A stretch of DNA of 64,000 nt, taken from Thermoanaerobacterium thermosulfurigenes. Its GTDB lineage: Bacteria > Bacillota > Thermoanaerobacteria > Thermoanaerobacterales > Thermoanaerobacteraceae. Both the position numbers and the translations under genes were made by a program. Under the pieces are notes generated by a model. It searched no databases. It had not been told where the DNA came from and saw nothing but the letters and a program-made list of their open reading frames with translations. Shown piece by piece: positions 17,956 through 26,420 of the stretch (position 1 is its first letter; every line of letters starts with the position of its first letter). The DNA is taken from the NCBI RefSeq assembly GCF_051201035.1, contig NZ_JBPODR010000001.1:84243-148242 (forward strand). Direction: 5' to 3'.

Positions 17956-17985
17956 ATTATACTTGTCTTTCGCTTTATTTGTCAA
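17956..17985 (-). promoter_or_regulatory. sigma-A promoter of the ferredoxin gene
   Basis: TTGACA (17980-17985), 18 bases, TATAAT (17956-17961) on the minus strand, just beyond the end of asnB. Predicted start near 17949, immediately before the CsoR-like operator. Confidence 0.8.
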
Positions 17986-18003
17986 GATATTTTTATAGAT
18001 CAT

Positions 18004-19845
18004 CTATAAAATTCTTATCTTGTACTTTAAAAGCCATTCATTTACTTGTATAAGGTATGCATATAACTGAGGACCACCCATAAGTTGAGAAAACCATGCT
18101 GGGTCGTAATCTTTCGCATCAGTATCTATGAGATTTTGAACTTCATTTTTGTTGACTAATTGTAAAATCGGTGAAGACGGATCGTCAATAATCCTTTGAA
18201 GCCAACTTTTTACCTTCTCTTTAAAAACTGGATTATGTGTCTTAGGATATGGACTTTTTTTCCTTTCTACTACTATATCAGGTATATATCCTCTTAACGA
18301 TTCTCTCAAAAGGCCTTTCTCTCTGTTGTGGAGATTTTTCATATCCCACGGAATATTCCAGACATACTCCACTATCCTATGATCCAAAAACGGCACCCTG
18401 ACTTCAAGACCTGACGCCATGCTCATCCTATCCATCCTATCCAGAAGCATGGAAAGAAATCTCGTCTGGTTTAGATAAAATATCTCTCTCATACGAGAAG
18501 ATGCTTTATCTTCTCCTGAAAGCTTAGGTACTTCCATTAATGCTTCATTGTACCGATCGTTTAAGTACTCTGTTGGACGGATCTTTTTTACAACATCTTT
18601 AGATAAAAGATTCATTCTTTTTTCAACCATTCTTATCCATGGAAAAGTGCCTGACTCGATGGCATCTTTATTTCTGAACCATGGATAGCCTCCAAACACC
18701 TCATCAGCACCTTCACCTGACAGTGCAACTTTTACATCCTTTTTGACTTCTCTCAAAAATAAGTACAAAGACGAATCAACATCAGCCATTCCCGGCAAAT
18801 CGCGGGCATAAAGAGCAGGTAATAGGGCATCTGCCAGTTCTTCATTATCTACATAGACATAATTATGAGCCGTATCTATTTCTTTTGAAACAGCTTCAAC
18901 TAAATCTGAATCGCTATTTGGCTGAAATTGATTTGGTTTAAAGTATTTATCGTTTCCAATGTAATCTACCGAATATGTTATAAGCTTGCTGCCTAATTTC
19001 TTTAACTTTTCATTGGCAAAGGCAGAAACCGCAGTAGAGTCTAATCCACCAGAAAGCAACGAGCACAGCGGCACATCTGAAACAAGCTGACGCTTTGAGG
19101 CATCATCTAAAAGATACCGAATTTTTTCCATCGTAATTTTAAGGTCATCTTCATGGTCTTTACTTACCAATGACCAATATCTCTCAATTTTTATTCCGCC
19201 TTTGTTAAACGTAAGAGAATGGCCCGGCTTTAACTCATATATGTCACGAAAAATGCCAATCCCCGGCGTCCTGGTAGGACCCATGACAAAAATCTCTGCA
19301 AGTCCTTCTTCATCCACTGCGGCCTGAACGTATGGATGTGCTAAAATCGCTTTGATTTCCGAGCCGAAAATGAGAGAACCATTCTTATAAGTATAAAAAA
19401 GAGGTTTAACACCTATCCTATCCCTTGAAAGAAAAAGCTTATTCTCATAATCATCCCATACCGCAAATGCATATATGCCATTTAACTTGTGGACACAATC
19501 ACTTCCCCATTCGATGTATGAAGTCAACAAAACTTCTGTATCTGAATGACCATTGAATTTGTAACCTAACGACCTAAGCTCATCCCTTATTTCCTCCGTA
19601 TTGTACAATTCGCCATTGTATATTATCACGTACTTTCTCTCGCCAAACTCTTTAATCATTGGCTGTTCACCGCCCTCAGGGTCAATTACTATAAGCCTTG
19701 TCTGTGCAAAACCACAATGGGTCGAAAACCATGTACCCCAGCTATCAGGTCCTCTATTCCTAAGTCTTTCTCCCATTGCAACTACTATGTTTTTCCTATT
19801 TATCACTTCTTCATCAAAGCTTACCCATCCTGCTATTCCGCACAT
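18004..19845 (-). CDS. asnB: asparagine synthase (glutamine-hydrolysing)
   Basis: A 613-residue class B asparagine synthetase. The start is set at the ATG giving MCGIAGW, because Cys2 must become the N-terminal nucleophile of the glutaminase domain; AAGGAG lies 8 bases upstream. Residues 2-210 are the Ntn glutaminase (RGPDSWG, YNGELYN), and from about 245 on is the synthetase domain with the PP-loop SLLSGGLDSTAVSAF and later LSGEGADEVFGGYPW. It amidates aspartate with glutamine nitrogen and ATP. It stands alone on the minus strand. Confidence 0.95.
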   Translation of the reverse strand: MCGIAGWVSFDEEVINRKNIVVAMGERLRNRGPDSWGTWFSTHCGFAQTRLIVIDPEGGEQPMIKEFGERKYVIIYNGELYNTEEIRDELRSLGYKFNGHSDTEVLLTSYIEWGSDCVHKLNGIYAFAVWDDYENKLFLSRDRIGVKPLFYTYKNGSLIFGSEIKAILAHPYVQAAVDEEGLAEIFVMGPTRTPGIGIFRDIYELKPGHSLTFNKGGIKIERYWSLVSKDHEDDLKITMEKIRYLLDDASKRQLVSDVPLCSLLSGGLDSTAVSAFANEKLKKLGSKLITYSVDYIGNDKYFKPNQFQPNSDSDLVEAVSKEIDTAHNYVYVDNEELADALLPALYARDLPGMADVDSSLYLFLREVKKDVKVALSGEGADEVFGGYPWFRNKDAIESGTFPWIRMVEKRMNLLSKDVVKKIRPTEYLNDRYNEALMEVPKLSGEDKASSRMREIFYLNQTRFLSMLLDRMDRMSMASGLEVRVPFLDHRIVEYVWNIPWDMKNLHNREKGLLRESLRGYIPDIVVERKKSPYPKTHNPVFKEKVKSWLQRIIDDPSSPILQLVNKNEVQNLIDTDAKDYDPAWFSQLMGGPQLYAYLIQVNEWLLKYKIRIL

Positions 19846-19984
19846 CGTATCAGCTCCTTTCGAAATAATAATAAGGGTAGCCATATTGATTGATATTGAA
19901 TTTCATCTGTTTGTAGTATATGTAGAAAGGGTAAAAATGTGAAAATTCTTGGTGATACTTACCTTGCCAAAGCATTTGCTATGT

Positions 19985-20013
19985 AAAAAAACTCCCACCA
20001 TAAAAGATGGGAG
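19985..20013 (-). terminator. Rho-independent terminator after the fliD-like gene
   Basis: Stem CTCCCATC / GGTGGGAG (one G-T pair) with a 6-base loop followed by a run of T on the minus strand, 18 bases past the fliD-like stop. Confidence 0.8.
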
Positions 20014-20030
20014 ATTTCTTTAATTCTTTG

Positions 20031-21332
20031 TTAAATTAGTGAATTTATGAATTGACCAGATGGCATCAGCATTGTCTGTATTAATGACGCATCAAGCATT
20101 CCAGTTGAATCATAAATTCCCATATTGTTATTGACTAAAGACATTGTTTCATTTGCATAGTCTGTAAGAGGGCTTTCAGCTATTTGCCCAGCAAATTGAC
20201 CTACATTTACAGCTAATCCATCAAATCCAGCAAAGGCTGCTTGAACAGTGCTAAAATTGTTCTGTATTGCATTATTTAAAGCATTTTGATCTACCGAGAG
20301 AGTCATATCTGGATTTTGAGTAATTCCAATAGCTTGTAAATTTGATGCCTGATATTCATAATTTTGAGTAAGCTCTGAAGCAACAAGAGGGCTGATATAT
20401 TGCTGGTTCTGATTCACATATGTTAACATCTCGTTGTAGTTATTGACAAAATTATTTATGCTGTCGCTTATGGATTGCGTATCAGGCGCCACTGTTACTG
20501 TAGCATTGCTTACAGTCTTATTAAATGTCATGGTTAAGTTGTTATTGTCAACATTGACGGTGTTTGTTTGAGATGTACCACTTACTCCATTGATAGTATA
20601 ATTTGCATTTGTTGCTTCTACTGTTACTGTATTTGCGCCAGTATATGAAACTGCATTGCCGTTGACATCTGTAAATGTGAATGCATTATTTGTTCCAGTA
20701 TTATTTGCATTTATTTCTAACTGACTTGTACCAAGATATGGATTGTTATTTACAATGGCTGTAACCCCTATATTTGCAGAGTTAATTGCTTGAGCCATAT
20801 TATCTAAGACAGTTTGATTAGTGTCTCCTTGATTGACATTAAAAGATATATTATATTGTTGCCCACCTACTTGTGCTGTAAAGCTGTATGTTCCAGGTGT
20901 AAGGCTTGTGACGCTATTGCTTGATAAACTCGTACCATTGTTTTGTTGCGCTATGGCAAGCTGATTTACAGTAACATTATAGGTAGAAGCAGTTGCACCT
21001 GGCTGAACTGATACACTTATGGAATTTGGATCACTGGATGTAGCAACCATCTGATTAAAAACATTATCAGGCGATGTAAGTTGCAACTGTGACGCTGCCT
21101 CAGCTAAATTATTTGCGTAACTATTCAGCATGACAAGGGCATTTGTCGTTTGCATTGGCAATTGTTGGTTATACATATCTGTATACAATGCTTGCTGTGC
21201 AATTTGAGATATATTGTCAGAAGAAATATTTGATAATGAAGTCAATGAATTGCTCATATTAAAAAGATAGCTGTAATCACTGTAATAAGGGTACATCATA
21301 TACATATAACTTGTATCAATATAGCCTGCCAT
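20031..21332 (-). CDS. FliD-like flagellar hook-associated protein 2
   Basis: A 433-residue protein, close to FliD in length. Seen: the FliD hook-associated repeat (ASTYNVTVNQLAIAQQN) at about 115-130, a central Asn/Thr-rich beta region, and a C-terminal FliD_C-type helical part (SDSINNFVNNYNEMLTYVN) ending with helical sequence. The N-terminus is unusually rich in Tyr and Met (about residues 9-24) and lacks a clear signal peptide, as expected for export through the flagellar apparatus. The promoter is sigma-D type, which agrees with a late flagellar gene. No other flagellar gene is nearby, so it may be an extra FliD paralogue. Confidence 0.78.
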   Translation of the reverse strand: MAGYIDTSYMYMMYPYYSDYSYLFNMSNSLTSLSNISSDNISQIAQQALYTDMYNQQLPMQTTNALVMLNSYANNLAEAASQLQLTSPDNVFNQMVATSSDPNSISVSVQPGATASTYNVTVNQLAIAQQNNGTSLSSNSVTSLTPGTYSFTAQVGGQQYNISFNVNQGDTNQTVLDNMAQAINSANIGVTAIVNNNPYLGTSQLEINANNTGTNNAFTFTDVNGNAVSYTGANTVTVEATNANYTINGVSGTSQTNTVNVDNNNLTMTFNKTVSNATVTVAPDTQSISDSINNFVNNYNEMLTYVNQNQQYISPLVASELTQNYEYQASNLQAIGITQNPDMTLSVDQNALNNAIQNNFSTVQAAFAGFDGLAVNVGQFAGQIAESPLTDYANETMSLVNNNMGIYDSTGMLDASLIQTMLMPSGQFINSLI

Positions 21333-21364
21333 ATTTTCACCTCCAACCTCTTTATTTTACTTTT

Positions 21365-21390
21365 TTATCGGCAAAACTTTTAAAAATTTA
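21365..21390 (-). promoter_or_regulatory. sigma-D (sigma-28) flagellar promoter
   Basis: TAAA (21387-21390), 14 bases, GCCGATAA (21365-21372) on the minus strand, about 30 bases before the fliD-like ATG. This matches the Bacillus sigma-D consensus TAAA-N14-16-GCCGATAT except the last base. Confidence 0.83.
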
Positions 21391-21415
21391 ATAGAAGATG
21401 TCAAGTTTTTGTTAA

Positions 21416-21455
21416 TATCTAAAAGGCTTCTACACATTCTCTTATGTAGAAGCCT
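21416..21455 (-). terminator. Rho-independent terminator after glnB
   Basis: Perfect 12-bp stem AAGGCTTCTACA / TGTAGAAGCCTT with a 10-base loop, followed on the minus strand by TTTAGATATT. It lies 20 bases past the glnB stop. Confidence 0.78.
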
Positions 21456-21474
21456 TGGTAATTTCACTAAATCT

Positions 21475-21813
21475 TTATATTGCTTTTTCTCCGCGCTCAC
21501 CGGTTCTTATCCTTATGGCGTCTTGTATGTCGTATATAAATATCTTTCCATCACCTACATTGCCTGTTCTTGCCACTTTTGTAACAGCATCTACGATGTT
21601 TTCGACGCTTCCATCATCTGTCACAATCTCAATCTTAACTTTTGGAAGAAGGCTTATCTCAATTTCCGCACCTCTGTAAATCTCTTTTTTACCTTTCTGA
21701 TGTCCACATCCAAAAACCTGCGACACCGTCATTCCGTGTATTTTCAGCTTATTAAGCTCTGACTTTACATCTTCCAAGACATCCGGTCTTATTATGCATT
21801 CAACTTTCTTCAT
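21475..21813 (-). CDS. glnB: P-II nitrogen regulatory protein
   Basis: A 112-residue P-II protein (GlnB/GlnK type). Seen: MKKVECIIRP, the T-loop region with the conserved Tyr in KEIYRGAEI, and the B-loop TGNVGDGKIF, which binds ATP/ADP. It senses 2-oxoglutarate and adenylate state; when paired with an Amt protein the T-loop plugs the channel at high nitrogen. Its ATG overlaps the amt stop codon by one base (TAATG), which supports GlnK-like control of that transporter. Confidence 0.94.
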   Translation of the reverse strand: MKKVECIIRPDVLEDVKSELNKLKIHGMTVSQVFGCGHQKGKKEIYRGAEIEISLLPKVKIEIVTDDGSVENIVDAVTKVARTGNVGDGKIFIYDIQDAIRIRTGERGEKAI

Positions 21814-23405
21814 TATTTTACCCCCTTGCTTAGTACAGCATCATCTAAAACTTGTGGACTTTTTACATTTTTTTCAAGAACACCATCCGAGTACACAACA
21901 GGCGTCAATTGGAAATCAGGATATGCTAAAACGCCCATTTCCGGCAAATCAAGCCCTGCGATTTCGTCTTCCGGTTTGACTCTTATACCCATTATAGCAT
22001 CAAGGGCTTTATAGAACAAGTAACTTAATCCAAATCCATATACGACTATAACCGCCATATCTATAAGCTGTGCCCAAAGTTGACCTGTACTACCATAAAG
22101 TATTCCTGTTACAGCACCTTGTACTCCGTTGAGCCCTGCACCATATGTGCCATCTGCAAATATGCCGACGCTTAAAATACCCCACAAGCCATTTACACCG
22201 TGTACAGAAAAAGCTCCTACCGGATCATCAATCTTAAGTTTATTTTCAACAAAGGCAACAGATACGCAGACCAAAATGCCAGCCACAGCACCGATTATGA
22301 AAGCTGATATACCATTTACAAATGCACATGGTGCCGTTATCGCCACAAGTCCGGCTAAAGCACCATTACACATCATCGACGGATCAGGTTTTCCATATTT
22401 AACCCACATATAAAGCATTGCAACAAGTCCTCCTACAGCCCCAGCGATCATGGTATTTGTTGCAACAACCGCCAACCTTAGATCCGTTCCATTAAGTGTG
22501 GAACCTGCATTAAATGCAAACCATCCAAAGAATAGTATGATCGTACCGAGAATAGCCATTGGTATGTCATGACCCGGTATTGGCACAGGCGTACCATCTT
22601 TCTTGAATTTCCCAATTCTTGGTCCTATTACCATCGCTCCTGCAAGTGCCATCATGCCCCCCATTGCATGAACGACACCAGATCCTGCAAAGTCAATTAC
22701 ACCATTCCCCAGGCCGAGTTTGGCTCCAAGCTGTGAAAGCCATCCTCCTCCCCAGACCCATCCACCATAGATGGGATAATAAACCATTGAAACGAAAAAC
22801 GATCCAATGACAACCGCTAAAAATTTAACTCTTTCTGCCATCGCACCAGTAGGTATTGTAACCGTCGTATCCATAAATACCATCTCAAAGAAGAACAACG
22901 CATACACACCTACATCATACGTTCCACCACTTGTTAAGAAAAATCCGTTTAAACCCAGTAAATTCCATCCTCCTATGCTTAGTGCGTGGTTTAAAGGTGC
23001 TGTACCACCAAGGCTTGAAAATGAACCAGAGCCGCCCATCATAAATGCAAAACCTGTCAAGAAAAATCCAACAGTACCTACTAAAAATACCATAAGATTC
23101 ATTGCCATAGTGTGCATTGCATTTTTAGCCTGTGTAAATCCAGTTTCAACAAGTGCAAACCCAGCCTGAAAGAAGAATATCAAAAATGCAGTTAACATTA
23201 CCCATACAAAATTAATGCCAAGCTTATTCTTTGCAACCTGTGTAGCTACCTCTTCTAATGTAGGTTTACCTGCAACTGCACTTGCAATGTCCTTCGCAGT
23301 GCCAAGATTAGCCCCTGTTGGATCACCACCAGCAGCATATACCACCCCTACTGTCATTATCAAAAGTAATGCCAATACAATACCTATTACAATTTTCTTT
23401 TTCAT
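21813..23405 (-). CDS. amt: ammonium transporter (first copy)
   Basis: A 530-residue Amt/MEP/Rh channel, longer than usual (400-450) because of an N-terminal extension of about 50 residues after a signal-like hydrophobic segment (IVIGIVLALLLIMTVGVVYA), and an extended C-terminus. Seen: eleven or so membrane segments with signatures GSGVVHAMGGMMAL, the second pore His in FSVHGVNGLWG, and FGWFAFNAGSTL. It carries ammonium inward across the cell membrane. The start is at the ATG 6 bases after GGAGGTG. It is coupled to glnB by overlap. Confidence 0.93.
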   Translation of the reverse strand: MKKKIVIGIVLALLLIMTVGVVYAAGGDPTGANLGTAKDIASAVAGKPTLEEVATQVAKNKLGINFVWVMLTAFLIFFFQAGFALVETGFTQAKNAMHTMAMNLMVFLVGTVGFFLTGFAFMMGGSGSFSSLGGTAPLNHALSIGGWNLLGLNGFFLTSGGTYDVGVYALFFFEMVFMDTTVTIPTGAMAERVKFLAVVIGSFFVSMVYYPIYGGWVWGGGWLSQLGAKLGLGNGVIDFAGSGVVHAMGGMMALAGAMVIGPRIGKFKKDGTPVPIPGHDIPMAILGTIILFFGWFAFNAGSTLNGTDLRLAVVATNTMIAGAVGGLVAMLYMWVKYGKPDPSMMCNGALAGLVAITAPCAFVNGISAFIIGAVAGILVCVSVAFVENKLKIDDPVGAFSVHGVNGLWGILSVGIFADGTYGAGLNGVQGAVTGILYGSTGQLWAQLIDMAVIVVYGFGLSYLFYKALDAIMGIRVKPEDEIAGLDLPEMGVLAYPDFQLTPVVYSDGVLEKNVKSPQVLDDAVLSKGVK

Positions 23406-23432
23406 GAAAAGCACCTCCATATTATTTAACTT

Positions 23433-23678
23433 TTATATTCTTTTAAAATTGCTGATTGAAAACTTTTTGTCTTTTATAATTTTTGAAAGATTATAAATTC
23501 TCACAAAATAGATTATTACAAGGTAGACAATTGGCAAAGCCATTATAAATGCTGGCACGCTATTGGAAAAGATTATTATTGTATTATGCATAGATATGCT
23601 GTATAATATAAACGCTAAAGCTAAAATAAAAATTATTGTATTTATAGTGTATAGTGTGATGATCGGGATTTTTTTCAT
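23433..23678 (-). CDS. small two-helix membrane protein, unknown
   Basis: An 81-residue protein with two hydrophobic helices (about 8-28 and 38-60) and a basic C-terminus (SKIIKDKKFSISNFKRI). No family is recognised. It has a strong AAGGAGGTG ribosome site and lies between two amt genes, just after the terminator-like hairpin and 27 bases before the first-copy amt, so it is probably the first gene of that transcript. It could be a small partner of the transporter; this is inference only. Confidence 0.6.
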   Translation of the reverse strand: MKKIPIITLYTINTIIFILALAFILYSISMHNTIIIFSNSVPAFIMALPIVYLVIIYFVRIYNLSKIIKDKKFSISNFKRI

Positions 23679-23708
23679 TTATGTCATCACCTCCTTTCAA
23701 AAAATGAA

Positions 23709-23737
23709 GGTGCTTAGATCTCCAAGATTTAAGCACC
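23709..23737 (-). terminator. terminator or attenuator hairpin between amt2 and the small membrane protein gene
   Basis: Stem GGTGCTTA / TAAGCACC with a 13-base loop, followed by TTCATTTTTT on the minus strand. Its 5' arm context (GCAAGGGTGCTTAAATC) resembles that of the hairpin in the leader of the second amt gene, so it may be a regulated attenuator as well as a terminator. Confidence 0.7.
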
Positions 23738-23769
23738 CTTGCTTTTTTATCGAATGACTATTTATTTTA

Positions 23770-25092
23770 TTATTGATTAAAGTCAAAAGCTTTAAAGCCA
23801 ATGTTGTACGCTTCTTCACCATGTTCAACTATATCAAGTCCTAATTCCTCTTCTTCTTTAGTAACTCTAAGCTCCATAAATAAGCTTATAAATTTCAATA
23901 TTATAAATGACATAAGCCCTGCAAAGATGTAAGTTGTAACAACTCCTGTAAGCTGAATAAGCAATTGATTCGGATTGCCGTAGAATAAACCATTAGCACC
24001 TGCAGGATTTATAGCTTTTGTTGCAAAAAGTCCTGTAGCCAGTGCACCCCATGTACCGCCAACGCCGTGTATACCAAACGCATCAAGTGAATCATCATAT
24101 CCAAATTTATGCTTGATGTAATTGACAGATGTGAAGCATATTATACCTGATATGACTCCTATTGCAATTGCCGAAACTGCTGTCACATATCCTGCTGCCG
24201 GTGTAATAGCTACAAGTCCTGCTACAGCACCACTTACAGCACCAAGTAGTGTAGGCTTACCGCTTACTTTCCATTCGGTTAATACCCATCCCATGGAGGC
24301 GGCAGCGGCAGCAGTATTTGTCACGACAAATGCATTAACCGCCAGACCATTTACAGATAAAGCGCTTCCTGCATTAAATCCAAACCAGCCGAACCATAAG
24401 AATGCTGCTCCCATCAAAACCATAGGCATGTGATGTGGTACCATCTTTGTATTTTTTCTCTTGCCCAGTATTAAAGCTGCTACAAGTCCTGAAACGCCAG
24501 AGCTTATGTGAACGACTGTACCACCTGCAAAGTCCAATGCACCTAAGTTTTTAAGCCATCCACCATTTCCCCATACCCAATGTGCAAGTGGATCATATAC
24601 TAATGTAGTCCAAATAAGCGTAAATACGATGAATGCTGAAAATCTCATTCTTTCCGCAAATGCACCCGTTATTAAAGCAGGTGTTATTATGGCAAACATC
24701 AATTGATATACCATAAACGCCAAAAGTGGTATCGTCGATGAATAAGTACCATCAGGTCCAAGACCAATATTGTTAAGACCAGCCCAATGTAGATTTCCTA
24801 TCAAGTGGTATGTATCACCACTAAAGGATAATGAAAATCCAAATAATACCCATTGTACAGAAACAAGTGCGATAATAGTGAAACTTTGCATCATTATGCT
24901 TATGACATTTTTCCCATTAACCATACCGCCGTAAAAAAATGCCAATCCCGGTGTCATGATCATGACTAATGCTGATGAAAATAGTATAAATGCTGTATCA
25001 CCTGTGTCTATCTTGCCTGTCGCTGCAAAAGCCATATTTGGTATTAAAACTGCCAATAAGAACATCAATGTAATAAATATCTTTTTCTTCAC
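23770..25092 (-). CDS. amt: ammonium transporter (second copy)
   Basis: A 440-residue Amt with a cleavable-looking signal segment (ITLMFLLAVLIPNMAFA) and eleven membrane helices. Seen: DTAFILFSSALVMIMTPGLAFFYGG at the first helix, GGTVVHISSGVSGLVAAL, and FGIHGVGGTWGALATGLF with the second pore His. It is clearly distinct in sequence from the first copy. The start is GTG, 8 bases after AAGGAGG. It has its own promoter and a hairpin-containing leader. No glnB follows directly, unlike the first copy. Confidence 0.93.
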   Translation of the reverse strand: MKKKIFITLMFLLAVLIPNMAFAATGKIDTGDTAFILFSSALVMIMTPGLAFFYGGMVNGKNVISIMMQSFTIIALVSVQWVLFGFSLSFSGDTYHLIGNLHWAGLNNIGLGPDGTYSSTIPLLAFMVYQLMFAIITPALITGAFAERMRFSAFIVFTLIWTTLVYDPLAHWVWGNGGWLKNLGALDFAGGTVVHISSGVSGLVAALILGKRKNTKMVPHHMPMVLMGAAFLWFGWFGFNAGSALSVNGLAVNAFVVTNTAAAAASMGWVLTEWKVSGKPTLLGAVSGAVAGLVAITPAAGYVTAVSAIAIGVISGIICFTSVNYIKHKFGYDDSLDAFGIHGVGGTWGALATGLFATKAINPAGANGLFYGNPNQLLIQLTGVVTTYIFAGLMSFIILKFISLFMELRVTKEEEELGLDIVEHGEEAYNIGFKAFDFNQ

Positions 25093-25123
25093 ATTTATTC
25101 CTCCTTTAAAAATAATAAAAGAA

Positions 25124-25162
25124 GACGCCCTAATACATAGGTTACCTATGAATTAGAGCGCC
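25124..25162 (-). promoter_or_regulatory. long leader hairpin upstream of amt (second copy)
   Basis: An 18-position stem with one mismatch and two G-T pairs, closing a 3-base loop; the arms start GGCGCTCTAAT and end ATTAGGGCGTC. On the minus strand it is followed by TTCTTTTATTATTTTT and then the ribosome site. With the predicted start near 25199 it lies at about +37 to +75, so it looks like a leader terminator whose read-through could be regulated. Confidence 0.6.
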
Positions 25163-25205
25163 TTTGCTCTGTCAATTTAAAGTAATAATATTTATCTTAG
25201 TTATA

Positions 25206-25234
25206 ATAGTACATCTATATATGTTTTTTGTCAA
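25206..25234 (-). promoter_or_regulatory. sigma-A-like promoter of amt (second copy)
   Basis: TTGACA (25229-25234), 17 bases, TACTAT (25206-25211) on the minus strand, about 115 bases upstream of the GTG start. Confidence 0.65.
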
Positions 25235-25345
25235 TATCTAAGTTTACTATTTTGCAAAAAATTTAAATTGCAATTTAATATAAATCTGAAATGAATGTTG
25301 TAAAACAAGTAAAAATCTTATAAACATCAACTAATACAAAGTAAA

Positions 25346-25606
25346 TCAATCTTTCTTTTTGAAATAATAATCAGGCAACAAAGATAATTTTTCGCAATAT
25401 TTTTTCTCATTAAAATGAGTTTTCTCCTTAAGTATATAATATATCTCTTCAATCAAGACCGAACCTATCATTTCTTTTGACTTTTGTTCAGAATAACCTA
25501 AATTTTTTAGTCGCATCAGGGTAGCTTTTGTACATTTCGGATCATCCATTTTCAATTGATTCTCAACAACATCCATAATTAAAGCTTTTAATCTATAATT
25601 AACCAT
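25346..25606 (-). CDS. small conserved hypothetical protein
   Basis: An 86-residue protein that looks cytoplasmic and all-helical. Seen: MVNYRLKALIMDVVENQLKM, then a segment RLKNLGYSEQKSKEMIGSVL of a type found in short uncharacterised Firmicute proteins that I cannot name with certainty. A good ribosome site (AAGGAG) precedes the ATG. It stands between amt and folT on the same strand with about 90 bases to folT and no visible terminator. Confidence 0.65.
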   Translation of the reverse strand: MVNYRLKALIMDVVENQLKMDDPKCTKATLMRLKNLGYSEQKSKEMIGSVLIEEIYYILKEKTHFNEKKYCEKLSLLPDYYFKKKD

Positions 25607-25695
25607 AATTCTTCTCCTTACAATTCATTCATAGTAAACATAATAATATCATTTATTCAAAGCTCTAAAGAGTTATAAACAATGATTTGATTTTA

Positions 25696-26226
25696 TTAGT
25701 TGTCTTTAAAATAAACTATATTTATTCTTTTTAGCAATACTTGCGTAAACAATGAATATATCGGAACATTAATAATTTCTCCTACAACCTTTGGAGGTAG
25801 AGTAGTCACTAAAGGCATTTTAAATAACAGCAGAAGAAAATAAGGCACCAATATTACTGATGAAATTAACTGACCTACACCAATTGCTATCAGCAATTGC
25901 CATATAGAAGGGATTGGAGCTTTTATCGGCTTTAAAACCAAAGCAGGAATAATACCTGTGAGAGCTGCTGTCAATGTAAAATGTGGCATGTATGGTCCTA
26001 AAGGATTAATGTAATACCCAACTATATCACCTACAGCACCTACTATACCTCCTGCTGTAGATCCAAACATTATCCCTGCAAGAATCACCGGCAATGCGCC
26101 AAAGCCAATTCTTATACCTTCAATACCACCAACAGCTATTCTAATACTAGCTATTCTACTTAAAACTATGTTTAGGCTAATCAACAATGCTAGAAAAACC
26201 AGTTCTCTCGTATGTATTTTTTTCAT
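25696..26226 (-). CDS. folT: ECF transporter folate-type S component
   Basis: A 176-residue membrane protein with about six hydrophobic segments. Seen: an N-terminal ELVFLALLISLNIVLSR helix, the RIGFGALPVILAGIMFG segment typical of S components, and GPYMPHFTLTAALTGIIPAL as in FolT. It is the substrate-binding subunit that would work with a shared energising module (EcfA, EcfA', EcfT), which is not in the window. Folate is the likely ligand by resemblance. GGGAGG precedes the ATG. Upstream lies a short direct repeat. Confidence 0.82.
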   Translation of the reverse strand: MKKIHTRELVFLALLISLNIVLSRIASIRIAVGGIEGIRIGFGALPVILAGIMFGSTAGGIVGAVGDIVGYYINPLGPYMPHFTLTAALTGIIPALVLKPIKAPIPSIWQLLIAIGVGQLISSVILVPYFLLLLFKMPLVTTLPPKVVGEIINVPIYSLFTQVLLKRINIVYFKDN

Positions 26227-26262
26227 TAAACAAGCCTCCCTATCAATTATATAGGTTATAAT

Positions 26263-26295
26263 AAGACTGCTACATAATTAGAAAAAGACTACTAC
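26263..26295. repeat. 11-bp direct repeat upstream of folT
   Basis: AAGACTGCTAC (26263-26273) and AAGACTACTAC (26285-26295) match at 10 of 11 positions, 22 bases apart (two helical turns), and are followed by a palindrome ATGGTACCAT at 26297-26306. This is a possible operator for folT. The rest of the 26227-26420 gap shows no clear riboswitch. Confidence 0.4.
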
Positions 26296-26420
26296 AATGG
26301 TACCATAAACTCTATATATCATCAATACTCTCAAATCAAGTTTTTTATAATATCAGATTAATTGCTTTTTATATATAGTAGCCTTTTAAGATCCGCTGCA
26401 AACCTATATGACATTTAGAC

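Noticed and set aside
23770..25092. Amt copies as a recent tandem duplication
   Set aside because: The two proteins differ strongly in length and sequence, with different N- and C-termini, so they are old paralogues or separately acquired.
26227..26420. Possible THF riboswitch ahead of folT
   Set aside because: I could not find the conserved GGAGAGUAGA-type or pairing segments of the THF aptamer; only short repeats are present.
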